This document shows positions 17,177 to 25,740 of a stretch of 64,000 bases of DNA, in pieces (position 1 is the first letter of the stretch; each line of letters begins with the position of its first letter). A program made the translations under genes and the position numbers. The notes beneath the pieces were generated by a model. The model was not told where the DNA came from. It saw only the letters and a list, made by a program, of their open reading frames with translations, and searched no databases. The DNA comes from Cyclobacteriaceae bacterium (lineage in GTDB: Bacteria; Bacteroidota; Bacteroidia; Cytophagales; Cyclobacteriaceae): the NCBI GenBank assembly GCA_026003355.1, contig BPHC01000004.1, positions 124,001 to 188,000 on the forward strand. Reading direction: 5' to 3'.

Positions 17177-18437
17177 ACATTTTGTTCTGCTCCAGGCAGT
17201 CGGCCAGCTGGCGGTACACTGGCTGCCATGCACCGGCCTGTTTAACGGCACGGATTATACGGGTGGCCAGGGTACCTTCATCGAAAATTATTTTTAACTC
17301 GGGCTCCGACCCGCTGATTACCCGTACATCGCGGTTTATAAGGTGGCCGGTTATTTTTTTCCACAGCGATCCGGCCGTGTACTTTTCCGGATCAAATTCA
17401 AAATACCGGACGTATTCTTCCGGGAGCAGGGCATCTTCTCCTTCTTCGATGGTGCGATCCAGTATGTCGGTTAACATGTCGGACGGGCATTTCATTAATT
17501 CGGCCACGGGAGCAAACATATTGCCGGCCAATGCGCGGATGGTTTCTGCCAGCAACAAACTAACGGCTATATCGGCTGCGGGGCATTCCTGCGAATCGAT
17601 AAGCCTTATTTCAACCGAGCCGCGGTCAAATCGCGGAACGGCACCGCGCGAATTAACCCACACCGGATTGAGAATGCCCTGTGGATCGTGGGGCCGGAGG
17701 TCTGCCTTGATTTTTTCATAAATGTTTTTCAGGTAGGTACGCCGGGAAAAAACAGCCTCCGGAATAATGCGTCCTGTTATGGAAGGTATGCGCGACTGGT
17801 TGTTTTTATAGTATTTAAGCCGCGTATCTCTGCTGCCCGTAAGGGTTTCTTCAACCATAGGCGAACTGGCGCACAACGCCGGAATGAGCGGAAGCACCAC
17901 CCTTACGGCTGCATGAAGCTGGGCAAACTCTTCATCATCGTAAAACGGAAGATTAAGGTGGGTGCTCTGCAGGTTAGACCATCCGTGCCCCCGACAATTG
18001 AATATCCGGTTGTAGGCTTCGTAAATTTCGTTGCTTTCATGGGGCCACAGCCGGGTTTCTTTTTCGGGTCTGAAAGCCGGATGGCAACCCCCTGGCAACA
18101 ATCGTGCATCCCATTGCTTTAATATGTGATTGATATACCGAACTTCATCAGCCAGCAGGTGGCCCAGGTTGCTCAGGTTGCCCTCGGGCTGGGTTGATTT
18201 GAGCTCAATAACGTGCAGCACCATTTCGTTCGACCAGGTTATGGGCCCGCGCACACAATCGGCCCCGAAATAGCCCAGTTCATGTTTCAATAAGTCATCG
18301 GCTATGGGCTTTACCTGCAGGGTGTCGCAATCCACAATCATGTATTCCAGTTCTACCCCATATGCCTGAAACAAGTGGTAACGATACGGAGGCCCGGCAT
18401 GGGCTTTTCCGGCAGAATGAGGCGAAGGAATAATCAT
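17166..18437 (-). CDS. carboxylate-amine ligase of the GCS2 (glutamate-cysteine ligase) family
   Basis: The 423-residue protein carries the GCS2 fold signature YGVELEYMIVD near the N-terminus, followed by HVIELKSTQPEG, LLPGGCHP, STHLNLPFYDDEEF and a SVEIRLIDSQECP segment near residue 275. Members ligate glutamate to cysteine or another amine with ATP. No glutathione synthetase gene is adjacent, so the product is uncertain. The start is an ATG (MIIPSPHS), only 3 bases after the RMD1-like gene's stop, suggesting an operon. Confidence 0.85.
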   Translation of the reverse strand: MIIPSPHSAGKAHAGPPYRYHLFQAYGVELEYMIVDCDTLQVKPIADDLLKHELGYFGADCVRGPITWSNEMVLHVIELKSTQPEGNLSNLGHLLADEVRYINHILKQWDARLLPGGCHPAFRPEKETRLWPHESNEIYEAYNRIFNCRGHGWSNLQSTHLNLPFYDDEEFAQLHAAVRVVLPLIPALCASSPMVEETLTGSRDTRLKYYKNNQSRIPSITGRIIPEAVFSRRTYLKNIYEKIKADLRPHDPQGILNPVWVNSRGAVPRFDRGSVEIRLIDSQECPAADIAVSLLLAETIRALAGNMFAPVAELMKCPSDMLTDILDRTIEEGEDALLPEEYVRYFEFDPEKYTAGSLWKKITGHLINRDVRVISGSEPELKIIFDEGTLATRIIRAVKQAGAWQPVYRQLADCLEQNKMFIP

Positions 18438-18440
18438 GAT

Positions 18441-19229
18441 TCAGAAAAAGCTGGAGAAAATAAGGTTTACTACTTCAACCAGTATTAAGGCAATAATAAT
18501 CATTTCCAGGAGGTTGCTTTCGCGCTGGTTGGATATTTCCATAAAAATGCGAAGGTTTTCGTCAATGATGCGCATCATATATTCCAGTTCGCTGAAGCGC
18601 ATGCGCAGATCGAAATGCCGGATGAGCCCCTGGTGCAGGCGGTCGAGAAATTCATCATCCCACACCAGATCGGGGGCATCAAAAACATAAATATTCTCAG
18701 CTACCTCGTTTTGGGTGCTCAGGGCTTTGCCAATAAACCGCAGCATGTTTCTGCGGCTTATCTTCAGCCTTCCGCTGTTTTCCAGGTAGTATGTAAAGCC
18801 TTTTACCTCGCCCAGCAGTTGTTCGGTTACCGCATGGTAATGATCCATGGCCACCGACTGGGCCAGGTTAAACATGGCAATGCGGATCACCCGCTCATCG
18901 CAGTGGTCAAGCACCACCTCACCAAACCGGAATTGCAGCTCAGTGCCGGGTTCGATAAGCAACACATGTTCATCGCGTATCCAGGTCTGCACAGGACCGC
19001 GCTGAAAAGCCTGAACGGCCTTTACCGACCACTTTATTTCATCTTCCGAGTAGCCGCTGAATACCACCACCCCATAGTTAAAATAATACTGGTATTTGCC
19101 ACCGCTGAAAACATAAAACAACTCGGACGATGAATCGGCCTGCGGCCGGATTTCAAGAAAATTTTTAATGCCTTTTATATCCAGCTGGTTGGCTACCAGT
19201 AAAGCCGTAAGTGTAACCTTTTGCGACAT
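18441..19229 (-). CDS. RMD1/YagE family (DUF155) protein
   Basis: From the ATG at 19229 (MSQKVTLTALL) this is a 262-residue protein. It has the DUF155 features: an N-terminal beta-rich part with YYFNYGVVVFSGYSEDE, an alpha-helical middle including SRRNMLRFIGKAL and VAENIYVFDAPDLVWDDE, and a C-terminal transmembrane helix (LLEMIIIALILVEVVNLIF). The family is found in mitochondria (RMD1) and bacteria; its biochemical role is unknown. An extended frame upstream to 19313 lacks family similarity. It precedes the GCS2 ligase gene by 3 bases. Confidence 0.86.
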   Translation of the reverse strand: MSQKVTLTALLVANQLDIKGIKNFLEIRPQADSSSELFYVFSGGKYQYYFNYGVVVFSGYSEDEIKWSVKAVQAFQRGPVQTWIRDEHVLLIEPGTELQFRFGEVVLDHCDERVIRIAMFNLAQSVAMDHYHAVTEQLLGEVKGFTYYLENSGRLKISRRNMLRFIGKALSTQNEVAENIYVFDAPDLVWDDEFLDRLHQGLIRHFDLRMRFSELEYMMRIIDENLRIFMEISNQRESNLLEMIIIALILVEVVNLIFSSFF

Positions 19230-19311
19230 ACCTGTTTGCTTAAAGTTAAAACAAGTAGCGTAAAAACATGGGCTTATTTTTACATATTTGCAGCCATAAA
19301 AACATACACGC

Positions 19312-20076
19312 ATGCTTCGCCCGGTATTGCTCCTGCTTTTGTCCTCGGTATGGTTTCAACTATTTGCCTGGGGGCCTACCGGCCATCGCGTTACCGGCCA
19401 CATTGCCCAAAAGTACCTGAATAAAAAAGCAAAAAAAGCCCTGCACCGCATATTGGGTGGCGAATCGCTGGCTATGGTAAGTACCTGGATGGATGAAGTT
19501 CGTTCCGATTCGGCTTATGACTACATGGCCGACTGGCATTGGGTGACCATCCCCGACGGACAAACCTATGAGCAGGCCGAAAAAAACCCCAATGGCGACA
19601 TCATTATGACCATTGAGCGGATTATTGAGGAGTTAAAAACGCATAAGCTAACCCCCCGCCAGGAAGCCGAGCGCATTAAAATACTGGTTCACCTGGTGGG
19701 CGACCTGCACCAGCCTCTTCATGTCGGGCGCGGCAACGACCGGGGCGGCAACGATATACGCGTAATGTGGTTTCGTGCCGAAAGTAACCTGCACAGGGTG
19801 TGGGACAGCGACATGATTGACGATACCCGGCTAAGCTACACCGAACTGGCCGAGTCGCTGCTGCTGCCATCTGACTCGCTGCGCAAAGCCTGGCAAAGCA
19901 CTTCTGTACGCCAATGGGCTTACGAAAGCATGGCCTTCCGCAAACAGGTTTACGACACCGGCAACAGCCGGCTGGGGTATGCCTATTCCTATAAATATTT
20001 TCATATTGTACGCCAGCGCCTGCTTCAGGCCGGCATTCGCCTGGCCGGCATTCTGAATGAAGTTTACGGCCATTAA
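19312..20076 (+). CDS. secreted S1/P1 nuclease
   Basis: The 254-residue protein has a signal peptide that would cleave before Trp20 (FQLFA then WGPTGHRVTGHIA), leaving the N-terminal tryptophan that binds zinc in S1/P1 nucleases. Other zinc ligands are visible: STWMDEVRSD, ADWHWVTIP, HLVGDLHQPLHVG and NLHRVWDSDMI. These enzymes degrade single-stranded DNA and RNA and remove 3' phosphates outside the cell or in the periplasm. It is divergent from the RMD1-like gene, with 82 bases between the starts. Confidence 0.95.
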   Translation: MLRPVLLLLLSSVWFQLFAWGPTGHRVTGHIAQKYLNKKAKKALHRILGGESLAMVSTWMDEVRSDSAYDYMADWHWVTIPDGQTYEQAEKNPNGDIIMTIERIIEELKTHKLTPRQEAERIKILVHLVGDLHQPLHVGRGNDRGGNDIRVMWFRAESNLHRVWDSDMIDDTRLSYTELAESLLLPSDSLRKAWQSTSVRQWAYESMAFRKQVYDTGNSRLGYAYSYKYFHIVRQRLLQAGIRLAGILNEVYGH

Positions 20077-20223
20077 CCACCCTACGGCATATTTAAGGGC
20101 CAGTGCAAGGCTTTGCGAAATTTTTTAGCGTCAGATCAGTCGGTTAAAAGGTTTTTTTCTTACCTTTTCCGGTAAAGCCCCGAGGCCGTTTCAATCATTA
20201 CCATTAACCCAAACCCTCTCGTT

Positions 20224-20676
20224 ATGGAACACCCCATTGAGCATTATTACAAACTCTTTGAAGAGGTTCTAACCGAATACAAAGTAGATCCCGCTGCTGC
20301 GCGCGGAAAGCAACCCGGCCAGTGGAACCTTGTGCTGGGCTCGGCCAGTGTATGGGTAGATATCTTCCAGTCGAAAGATGCACAGGGTAACCTTGCCAAT
20401 TACGGCTACCTTCAGGTAATGGCACCGGTATGCGATGTACCCGTAAACAACCAGCATTTGTTTACCAAAGAATTACTTGAAATAAACCATGGCCTGTATG
20501 GCGTAGCCTTTACCATATTTAAGGAAAGGGCCTATATTAAAGCCATACGCGAACTGCAGGGATTGGATAAGTCGGAAATAAAAAGCACGCTTGACCGCGT
20601 GGGCTTTTATGCCGATGATTTTGACGATAAGCTTAAGGCTCGGTATTTTGGTTTTGCAGATGGAAGCCGCGGTTAG
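20224..20676 (+). CDS. YbjN domain-containing protein
   Basis: The 150-residue protein looks like a cytoplasmic YbjN/type III secretion chaperone-like fold: an N-terminal helix, a beta-rich centre (GQWNLVLGSASVWVDIF, GYLQVMAPVCDVP) and the LFTKELLEINHGLYGVAFTIFKERAYIKAIRELQGLD segment split over a strand and helix. Function is unknown; relatives bind proteins as chaperones. It is convergent with the AAA+ gene, the stops lying 8 bases apart. The 147 bases upstream hold no gene and no clear promoter. Confidence 0.8.
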   Translation: MEHPIEHYYKLFEEVLTEYKVDPAAARGKQPGQWNLVLGSASVWVDIFQSKDAQGNLANYGYLQVMAPVCDVPVNNQHLFTKELLEINHGLYGVAFTIFKERAYIKAIRELQGLDKSEIKSTLDRVGFYADDFDDKLKARYFGFADGSRG

Positions 20677-20684
20677 TAAATAAA

Positions 20685-22478
20685 CTATTCGTTACCCAAA
20701 TTAAAACCCAGGCGCCTCCGCTTCAGGCTTGCGTCTTTTATTTCAAACTCCGCCACATCGTCCAGCATAATGGTACGCAGCATGTCGGCTGTGCGGTCTT
20801 CTTTTTTCATGGCCGCTAACCGAAGGTGCTGGTTTTTAACTGCTTCGGCAGCCACCTGCCTTACCGTGCGCGCATTGCCAAAGTGTTTGTCGCGTATGTT
20901 GTACAGGTAGGCAAAATAATTTTGCAGGTGCCGGGCGGCTGCTTCATCGGGCTGTACTTCTTCCTTTTTAAAAAAAGACATCACGATTGTAAACATTTCT
21001 TCGGGGGTGTAATCTTCGAACTGGTAATACTTGTCGAACCTGGACCGCAGGCCGGGGTTAGACTCAATAAAGTCAACCATATTATCGGTATAACCGGCCA
21101 CAATTACACCAAACTTGCCGCGGAAATCTTCCATGCGCTTGAGCAAAACCTGAATGGCCTCTGCCCCGAAGTCGTGCTGCCCACCGCGTTCGTTGGCCAG
21201 CGAATAAGCCTCGTCAATAAACAATATGCCCCCCATGGCCTCTTCAATCTTCTCTGCGGTTTTAATGGCGGTTTGCCCCACATAGCCGGCCACCAGCGCC
21301 TGGCGGTCTACCTCAACCAGATGTCCTTTTTCCAGAATGCCCAGCCCTTTGTAAATACGCGAAAGGATGCGGGCCACAGTGGTTTTTCCGGTACCGGGGT
21401 TGCCCGTAAACACCGAGTGAAGGGAAAAGCGGTTTAGTACATCTTTGCCGGTTTCCTGATAAAACTGTACCAGTTTTACCATTTCGTTAACCTCCTTTTT
21501 TACCGAGGTTAATCCCGTTAGGGCATTCAGTTCGTTGAGGCTTTCCTGTAATATTTCCTCCCGGCTTTTGCCCGCAGTGGAATCCAGTGAGGCGAGCGAC
21601 TGCGCCACGCGGGTTACTTCGGTGAGCACCACTGCATTGCCCTCAACAGCCTGTTCGCCTACCTGAAAGGCCACCGTGGCAATGAGGCTGTCCATAAAAA
21701 CCACTTCGAGGGTATACACATCGCTTTTCCAGGAGCCTGGTGTATCGTTTCCCCAAGAGGGATAAACATAAAAAAGCTGCCCGGCCGTATGGGCCGGAAC
21801 GTGGATAAGCCGGGTGCTGCGCCCTTTCAGGTGGCCGGCATCATCGCAATAATTAAAAAACAATTCGGCATAGTAGCCGGTGTTGCTTTTGTTTTTAAAG
21901 CAAAACTCTCCCCAGATGTAACGGGTATCATTGGCGCTGAATTTGGTAAGATATTTCTTAGTAGCTGCGCTGTAGGCCGAAGCATCGCCTTCAAAGAGCT
22001 TTATGTGCTGCACTTCAAAAAATTTGTTCTCACCGGGTGCTGACGGCCCAAGGTCTTCCACATAAAATTTCGCATCGCCAATAAGTACATCATCCAGGTA
22101 TGCTTCCCATAGGTAATTGCCGCGTATCCAGTAGGCACCCGGCTCGGCATTGCCCCAGGAATCGCGTACGTAAACAATATTTTCGTCTTTGGTAATCTTT
22201 CGCTGCTGGGTAAGGCTGCACAGCTCCTGCCTGCCTGCCTGGGTAAGAAAGTAGCACTTCAGGGTTACGTTTGCTTCCCAGTCGGTTTCATCAAAAAGTT
22301 TGTTAAAAAACGAAAGCTCAACGCGCATGTAGGTGGTTTCGTATCTGTCGTAAACCTGGCGATATTTTTTGGTGCCATCGGCCAGCCAGTCGTCAGAGGC
22401 GTGCACCTTCAGGGCTCTGAATTTATATCGGGTTTCGGAAGACTTTCCGGCATCGGGAGAATTTTGTTCCGGAGGCAT
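20685..22478 (-). CDS. CbbX/SpoVK-like AAA+ ATPase with duplicated N-terminal domain
   Basis: The 597-residue protein has a C-terminal AAA+ module: linker LNALTGLTSVKKEVNEM, Walker A GNPGTGKTT at 359-367, pore-region LVEVDRQALVAGYVGQTA, Walker B GILFIDEAYSLA and sensor/arginine region NPGLRSRFDKYYQFEDY. This is the CbbX/SpoVK clade, which remodels protein partners. The first 280 residues hold two copies of a beta-rich domain: TKKY at 36-39 and 173-176, SWGN at 107-110 and 241-244, and LIGDAKFYVED versus LIATVAFQVGE at the ends. I do not know this N-terminal domain. Starts at ATG; the substrate is unknown. Confidence 0.86.
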   Translation of the reverse strand: MPPEQNSPDAGKSSETRYKFRALKVHASDDWLADGTKKYRQVYDRYETTYMRVELSFFNKLFDETDWEANVTLKCYFLTQAGRQELCSLTQQRKITKDENIVYVRDSWGNAEPGAYWIRGNYLWEAYLDDVLIGDAKFYVEDLGPSAPGENKFFEVQHIKLFEGDASAYSAATKKYLTKFSANDTRYIWGEFCFKNKSNTGYYAELFFNYCDDAGHLKGRSTRLIHVPAHTAGQLFYVYPSWGNDTPGSWKSDVYTLEVVFMDSLIATVAFQVGEQAVEGNAVVLTEVTRVAQSLASLDSTAGKSREEILQESLNELNALTGLTSVKKEVNEMVKLVQFYQETGKDVLNRFSLHSVFTGNPGTGKTTVARILSRIYKGLGILEKGHLVEVDRQALVAGYVGQTAIKTAEKIEEAMGGILFIDEAYSLANERGGQHDFGAEAIQVLLKRMEDFRGKFGVIVAGYTDNMVDFIESNPGLRSRFDKYYQFEDYTPEEMFTIVMSFFKKEEVQPDEAAARHLQNYFAYLYNIRDKHFGNARTVRQVAAEAVKNQHLRLAAMKKEDRTADMLRTIMLDDVAEFEIKDASLKRRRLGFNLGNE

Positions 22479-22547
22479 TGGGTAAGGGTTTTCTGTTACA
22501 AGTTAAATAATTGCAGGTACCGGAACAAAACAGCCAGATGGCAGGGG

Positions 22548-22619
22548 TGGTCTCACCGGGAGTCGAACCCAGATCAAGAGTTTAGGAAACTCCTATTCTA
22601 TCCATTGAACTATGAGACC
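22548..22619 (-). tRNA. tRNA-Arg (anticodon CCT)
   Basis: The minus strand folds as a 72-base cloverleaf. The acceptor stem is GGTCTCA with TGAGACC, the D stem GTTC with GAAT, and the anticodon stem GGAGT with ACTCT around loop TTCCTAA (anticodon CCT). The T arm is CTGGG-TTCGACT-CCCGG and the discriminator base is A. The 3' CCA is not encoded. It reads AGG arginine codons. Confidence 0.93.
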
Positions 22620-22671
22620 ACCTCTGCGAATCGGGCTGTGAGGAGGCAAAATTAACAAACCCGTTTAAAAC

Positions 22672-23880
22672 TCATGATATTTCGTACGGAGCAAATACGT
22701 AGCCGTCTTTAAGATAGTTGGGATAGATTTGTATAAAGATTTTCTTCACCTCGTTGAAGAGCATCCGCTTGAGCTCCGGAATGTGTTCACCGCTCAGAGC
22801 CGATACCATGATAATATGCTCAAAGCCCATCTGCCGGTAAAAGCCCAGCATGTCGGCCGGCTTTACATTGGGGTGCGCCTGCCGGAAAGCATCGATTTTG
22901 TTCAGCACCAGTATGGTGGTTTTGTTTCCCGCCCTGATATCGCCAAGGGTATGGTTAACCACCTCTATCTGATTATGATGAAACGGATGCGATACATCTA
23001 CCACATGCAACAGAATATCAGCCTCACGTACCTCATCGAGGGTGGATTTAAAAGATTCGATGAGGTGATGGGGCAGCTTGCGGATAAAGCCAACCGTATC
23101 GGAAAGCAGAAAGGGAATGTTGCCCAGTTTAACCTTGCGCACGGTCGAATCTACGGTGGCAAACAGCCGGTTTTCGGCCAGCACATCCGAACCCGACAGG
23201 ATATTCATAAGGGTTGACTTGCCCGCATTGGTATAACCTACCAGCGCCACCCGCACGGTGGCCTCGCGGCCCTTGCGCTGCGTGAGCCGCTGTTGCTCAA
23301 TTTTTTTGAGCCGTTCTTTTAACACCGCTATCTGGTGGCGTATGTTTCTGCGGTCGGTTTCTATTTCCTTTTCACCGGCACCGCCACGGGTACCGGTACC
23401 GCCGCGCTGGCGTTCCAGGTGGGTCCACATGCGGGTAAGGCGGGGCAACAGGTATTGGTTGCGCGCCAGCTCAACCTGCGTGCGTGCCTGTGCCGTTTTT
23501 GCCCGATAAAGAAATATGTCGAGTATAAGCAGGCTGCGGTCGTAAACGCGTACGGGGGGCTGGTCTTCTTCCCGGTCTTTGGGGTTTAGCTCGCGCTCCA
23601 GGTTGCGAAGCTGCGAAGGGGTAAGGTCGTCATCGAAAATTACTTCGATGGCATTTGTAAAGCGCACCAGCCTTTTCAGTTCTTCCAATTTGCCCTTTCC
23701 TATAAAAGTACGGGGGTCGGGTTTAGGTAAGTTTTGCACTATCCTGCCCACTTCGCGAAAACCAGCCGTTTCGGCCAGAAAAGCCAGTTCATCCAAGTGC
23801 TCTTCGGTAAGTTCTGGTTGGCGGGTGTGCCCCAGCGCCACCAGCACTGCCGGCCGCAGGGTAGCGGGCATTTGCTTCAT
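22672..23880 (-). CDS. hflX: ribosome-associated GTPase HflX
   Basis: The 402-residue protein has the HflX N-terminal domain (ETAGFREVG, FIGKGKLEELK, FDDDLTPSQLRNLE), the glycine-rich RQRGGTGTRGGAGEKE linker, and a GTPase domain with P-loop GYTNAGKSTL, G2/G3 TVDSTVRKV and SDTVGFIRKLPHHL, and G4 NKIDA. HflX splits stalled 70S ribosomes. It starts at ATG (MKQMPATL). A tRNA-Arg gene lies 52 bases beyond its stop on the same strand. Confidence 0.96.
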   Translation of the reverse strand: MKQMPATLRPAVLVALGHTRQPELTEEHLDELAFLAETAGFREVGRIVQNLPKPDPRTFIGKGKLEELKRLVRFTNAIEVIFDDDLTPSQLRNLERELNPKDREEDQPPVRVYDRSLLILDIFLYRAKTAQARTQVELARNQYLLPRLTRMWTHLERQRGGTGTRGGAGEKEIETDRRNIRHQIAVLKERLKKIEQQRLTQRKGREATVRVALVGYTNAGKSTLMNILSGSDVLAENRLFATVDSTVRKVKLGNIPFLLSDTVGFIRKLPHHLIESFKSTLDEVREADILLHVVDVSHPFHHNQIEVVNHTLGDIRAGNKTTILVLNKIDAFRQAHPNVKPADMLGFYRQMGFEHIIMVSALSGEHIPELKRMLFNEVKKIFIQIYPNYLKDGYVFAPYEIS

Positions 23881-23955
23881 GCTGCAATTTTAATTCAAAA
23901 TACGGGACTTTGGGGCATAAAAATGCCGGAGGCGTAATGTAAGATCTATGTAAGA

Positions 23956-23987
23956 TTTTAGTGGCCGGTTACTTTTTTCTACTTTTG
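23956..23987 (+). promoter_or_regulatory. candidate promoter of the polysaccharide cluster
   Basis: TTTT (23956-23959), a 20-base gap and TACTTTTG (23980-23987) fit the Bacteroidota TTTG/TAnnTTTG promoter, with an exact -7 box. It lies 71 bases upstream of the glycosyltransferase start in the 178-base gap divergent to hflX. Confidence 0.5.
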
Positions 23988-24058
23988 TTCATTCATCATT
24001 GCCTGTGATAACACAAAGGTCTGTAGTTACAGTTGGTCAATAAAGTGCTTTAATCCGT

Positions 24059-25186
24059 ATGCGTATAGCCATTGTTCTGAATACTTCCTGGAATATCTAC
24101 AATTTCAGGCTAAATCTTATAAAATCCTTTCAGAAAGAGGGTCATGAGGTGCACACCATAGCTCCTGAAGATGACTACACCCCGCTGCTCCTGGAAGCCG
24201 GCTGTACACACCACCGGCTTAAAATGGATAGCCGGGGCGCCAATCCGTTTAAAGACCTATTACTTATTTTTGAGCTTTATGCCCTCTACAGGAACCTGCG
24301 CCCCGATGTGGTGCTTCACTTTACCATAAAACCCAACATTTACGGAACACTGGCCGCGGCAGCGCTGGGTATTCCGTCTGTTAACAACGTATGCGGCCTG
24401 GGGACGGCTTTCCTTAAAAATGGCTTCATGGCCAGGGTGGCCATGCTGCTCTACCGCCTCAGCTTTCGCTATGCACATAAAGTGTTTTTTCAAAATCAAG
24501 ATGACCTGAAACTATTTGCCGATTTCAGGTTAATTACTCCGCAAAAAGCCGATCTGGTGCCCGGCTCGGGAATAGACCTGACGCACTTTTCACCGGCCCC
24601 TGCCGCCACCCGTAAGCCCTTTACCTTTCTGATGATCTCCCGGCTGATTACCGACAAGGGCATTACCGAATATGTGCGCGCAATAGAATACCTCAAAAAG
24701 CAGGGGGTAAACGCGCGCTTTCAGCTGCTGGGCGCCATTGACGAAAAGCACAAACAAGGTATTCCGGCCGAAGAACTGAAAAATTGGGTTAATGCCGGCA
24801 CATTGGAATACCTGGGCACTACCGATGACGTGCGCACGTACATACAACAGGCCCATTGCGTGGTGTTGCCCTCTTACCGCGAAGGCACACCCCGTACGCT
24901 GCTGGAGGCAGCCGCCATGGCACGCCCCCTTATAGCCACCAATGTGCCAGGCTGCAGGCAGGTGGTGGAGCACGAAAAAAACGGCTTGTTGTGCGAAGCG
25001 AAAAACCCTCAGGACCTGGCCGCCAAAATGTATGCCATGGCTACCCTGCCTCAACATACGCTTGAGCAATTGGGTGCCCATGCACGAAAAAAAGCCGAGA
25101 AAGAATTTGACGAATCGCTGGTTATTTCAAAATATTTGCAAACGCTCAATGCGCTAAGCAACCGGCATTCTGTTTCATGCAAATAA
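24059..25186 (+). CDS. glycosyltransferase family 4
   Basis: The 375-residue protein has the GT-B layout: an N-terminal acceptor domain (MRIAIVLNTSWNIYNFR, VVLHFTIKPNIYG) and a C-terminal GT4 donor domain (FLMISRLITDKGITEYVRAI, VVLPSYREGTPRTLLEAAAMARP with the E-x7-E pattern, then VPGCRQVV). It probably adds a sugar from a nucleotide donor to a lipid-linked glycan at the inner membrane; PglA-like N-acetylgalactosaminyl transferases have this pattern, but the sugar cannot be told. It opens the export cluster and overlaps rfbC by 10 bases. Confidence 0.91.
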   Translation: MRIAIVLNTSWNIYNFRLNLIKSFQKEGHEVHTIAPEDDYTPLLLEAGCTHHRLKMDSRGANPFKDLLLIFELYALYRNLRPDVVLHFTIKPNIYGTLAAAALGIPSVNNVCGLGTAFLKNGFMARVAMLLYRLSFRYAHKVFFQNQDDLKLFADFRLITPQKADLVPGSGIDLTHFSPAPAATRKPFTFLMISRLITDKGITEYVRAIEYLKKQGVNARFQLLGAIDEKHKQGIPAEELKNWVNAGTLEYLGTTDDVRTYIQQAHCVVLPSYREGTPRTLLEAAAMARPLIATNVPGCRQVVEHEKNGLLCEAKNPQDLAAKMYAMATLPQHTLEQLGAHARKKAEKEFDESLVISKYLQTLNALSNRHSVSCK

Positions 25187-25734
25187 TTTCAACCGGAATT
25201 GAAGGGCTTGTAGAGATTGTCCCTGCGGTTTTTCATGATAACCGGGGATGGTTTTACGAATTCTTTAAACAATCGGCCTTTGAGGCTGCCGGCATAAAAG
25301 AATCATTTACGCAGGAAAACATATCTTTTTCCAGAAAAGGCGTTATCAGGGGCATGCATTTTCAGCTGCCTCCCTACGAACAGGCCAAGCTGGTAAGTGT
25401 GCTGCAGGGTGCCGTACTCGATGCTGTGGTAGATTTGCGCAGCAACAGCCCCACCTTTGGCAGGGTGCACACCTGCCTGCTTACCGCAGAAAAGCACAAC
25501 ATGCTGATGGTACCCGCCGGTTTTGCACATGGTTTTGCTGCATTGGAAGACACCATTTTTATCTATAAAACCACTTCGCAGTACCATCCCGCGTCTGAAC
25601 AGGGCGTGCGCTGGAACGACCCTCAACTGAACATTTCCTGGCCTTTTGATAACCCGTTGCTTTCGGAAAAAGACCGCAACCTGCCTACCCTGGCTGAGTT
25701 GCTGGAAAAATCCGTAATTTCACGGGTTAAATAA
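25177..25734 (+). CDS. rfbC: dTDP-4-dehydrorhamnose 3,5-epimerase
   Basis: The 185-residue cupin protein shows the RfbC hallmarks: DNRGWFYEFF, FTQENISFSRKGVIRGMHFQ (catalytic His in GMHFQ), QGAVLDAVVDLR with the conserved Asp, PAGFAHGFAALED and WNDPQLNISWP. It makes dTDP-4-dehydro-L-rhamnose. The other dTDP-rhamnose genes (rfbA, rfbB, rfbD) are not adjacent, so they must be elsewhere. Overlaps the glycosyltransferase end by 10 bases; ATG start. Confidence 0.95.
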   Translation: MQIISTGIEGLVEIVPAVFHDNRGWFYEFFKQSAFEAAGIKESFTQENISFSRKGVIRGMHFQLPPYEQAKLVSVLQGAVLDAVVDLRSNSPTFGRVHTCLLTAEKHNMLMVPAGFAHGFAALEDTIFIYKTTSQYHPASEQGVRWNDPQLNISWPFDNPLLSEKDRNLPTLAELLEKSVISRVK

Positions 25735-25740
25735 CCTGCT

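Noticed and set aside
22548-22619. tRNA-Arg as an integration site for a mobile element.
   Set aside because: Flanking genes (AAA+ ATPase, hflX) are of normal composition; no integrase and no repeated tRNA end is visible.
22401-22655. Plus-strand open frame running across the tRNA-Arg gene.
   Set aside because: A complete cloverleaf occupies the interval on the minus strand, so the frame is chance.
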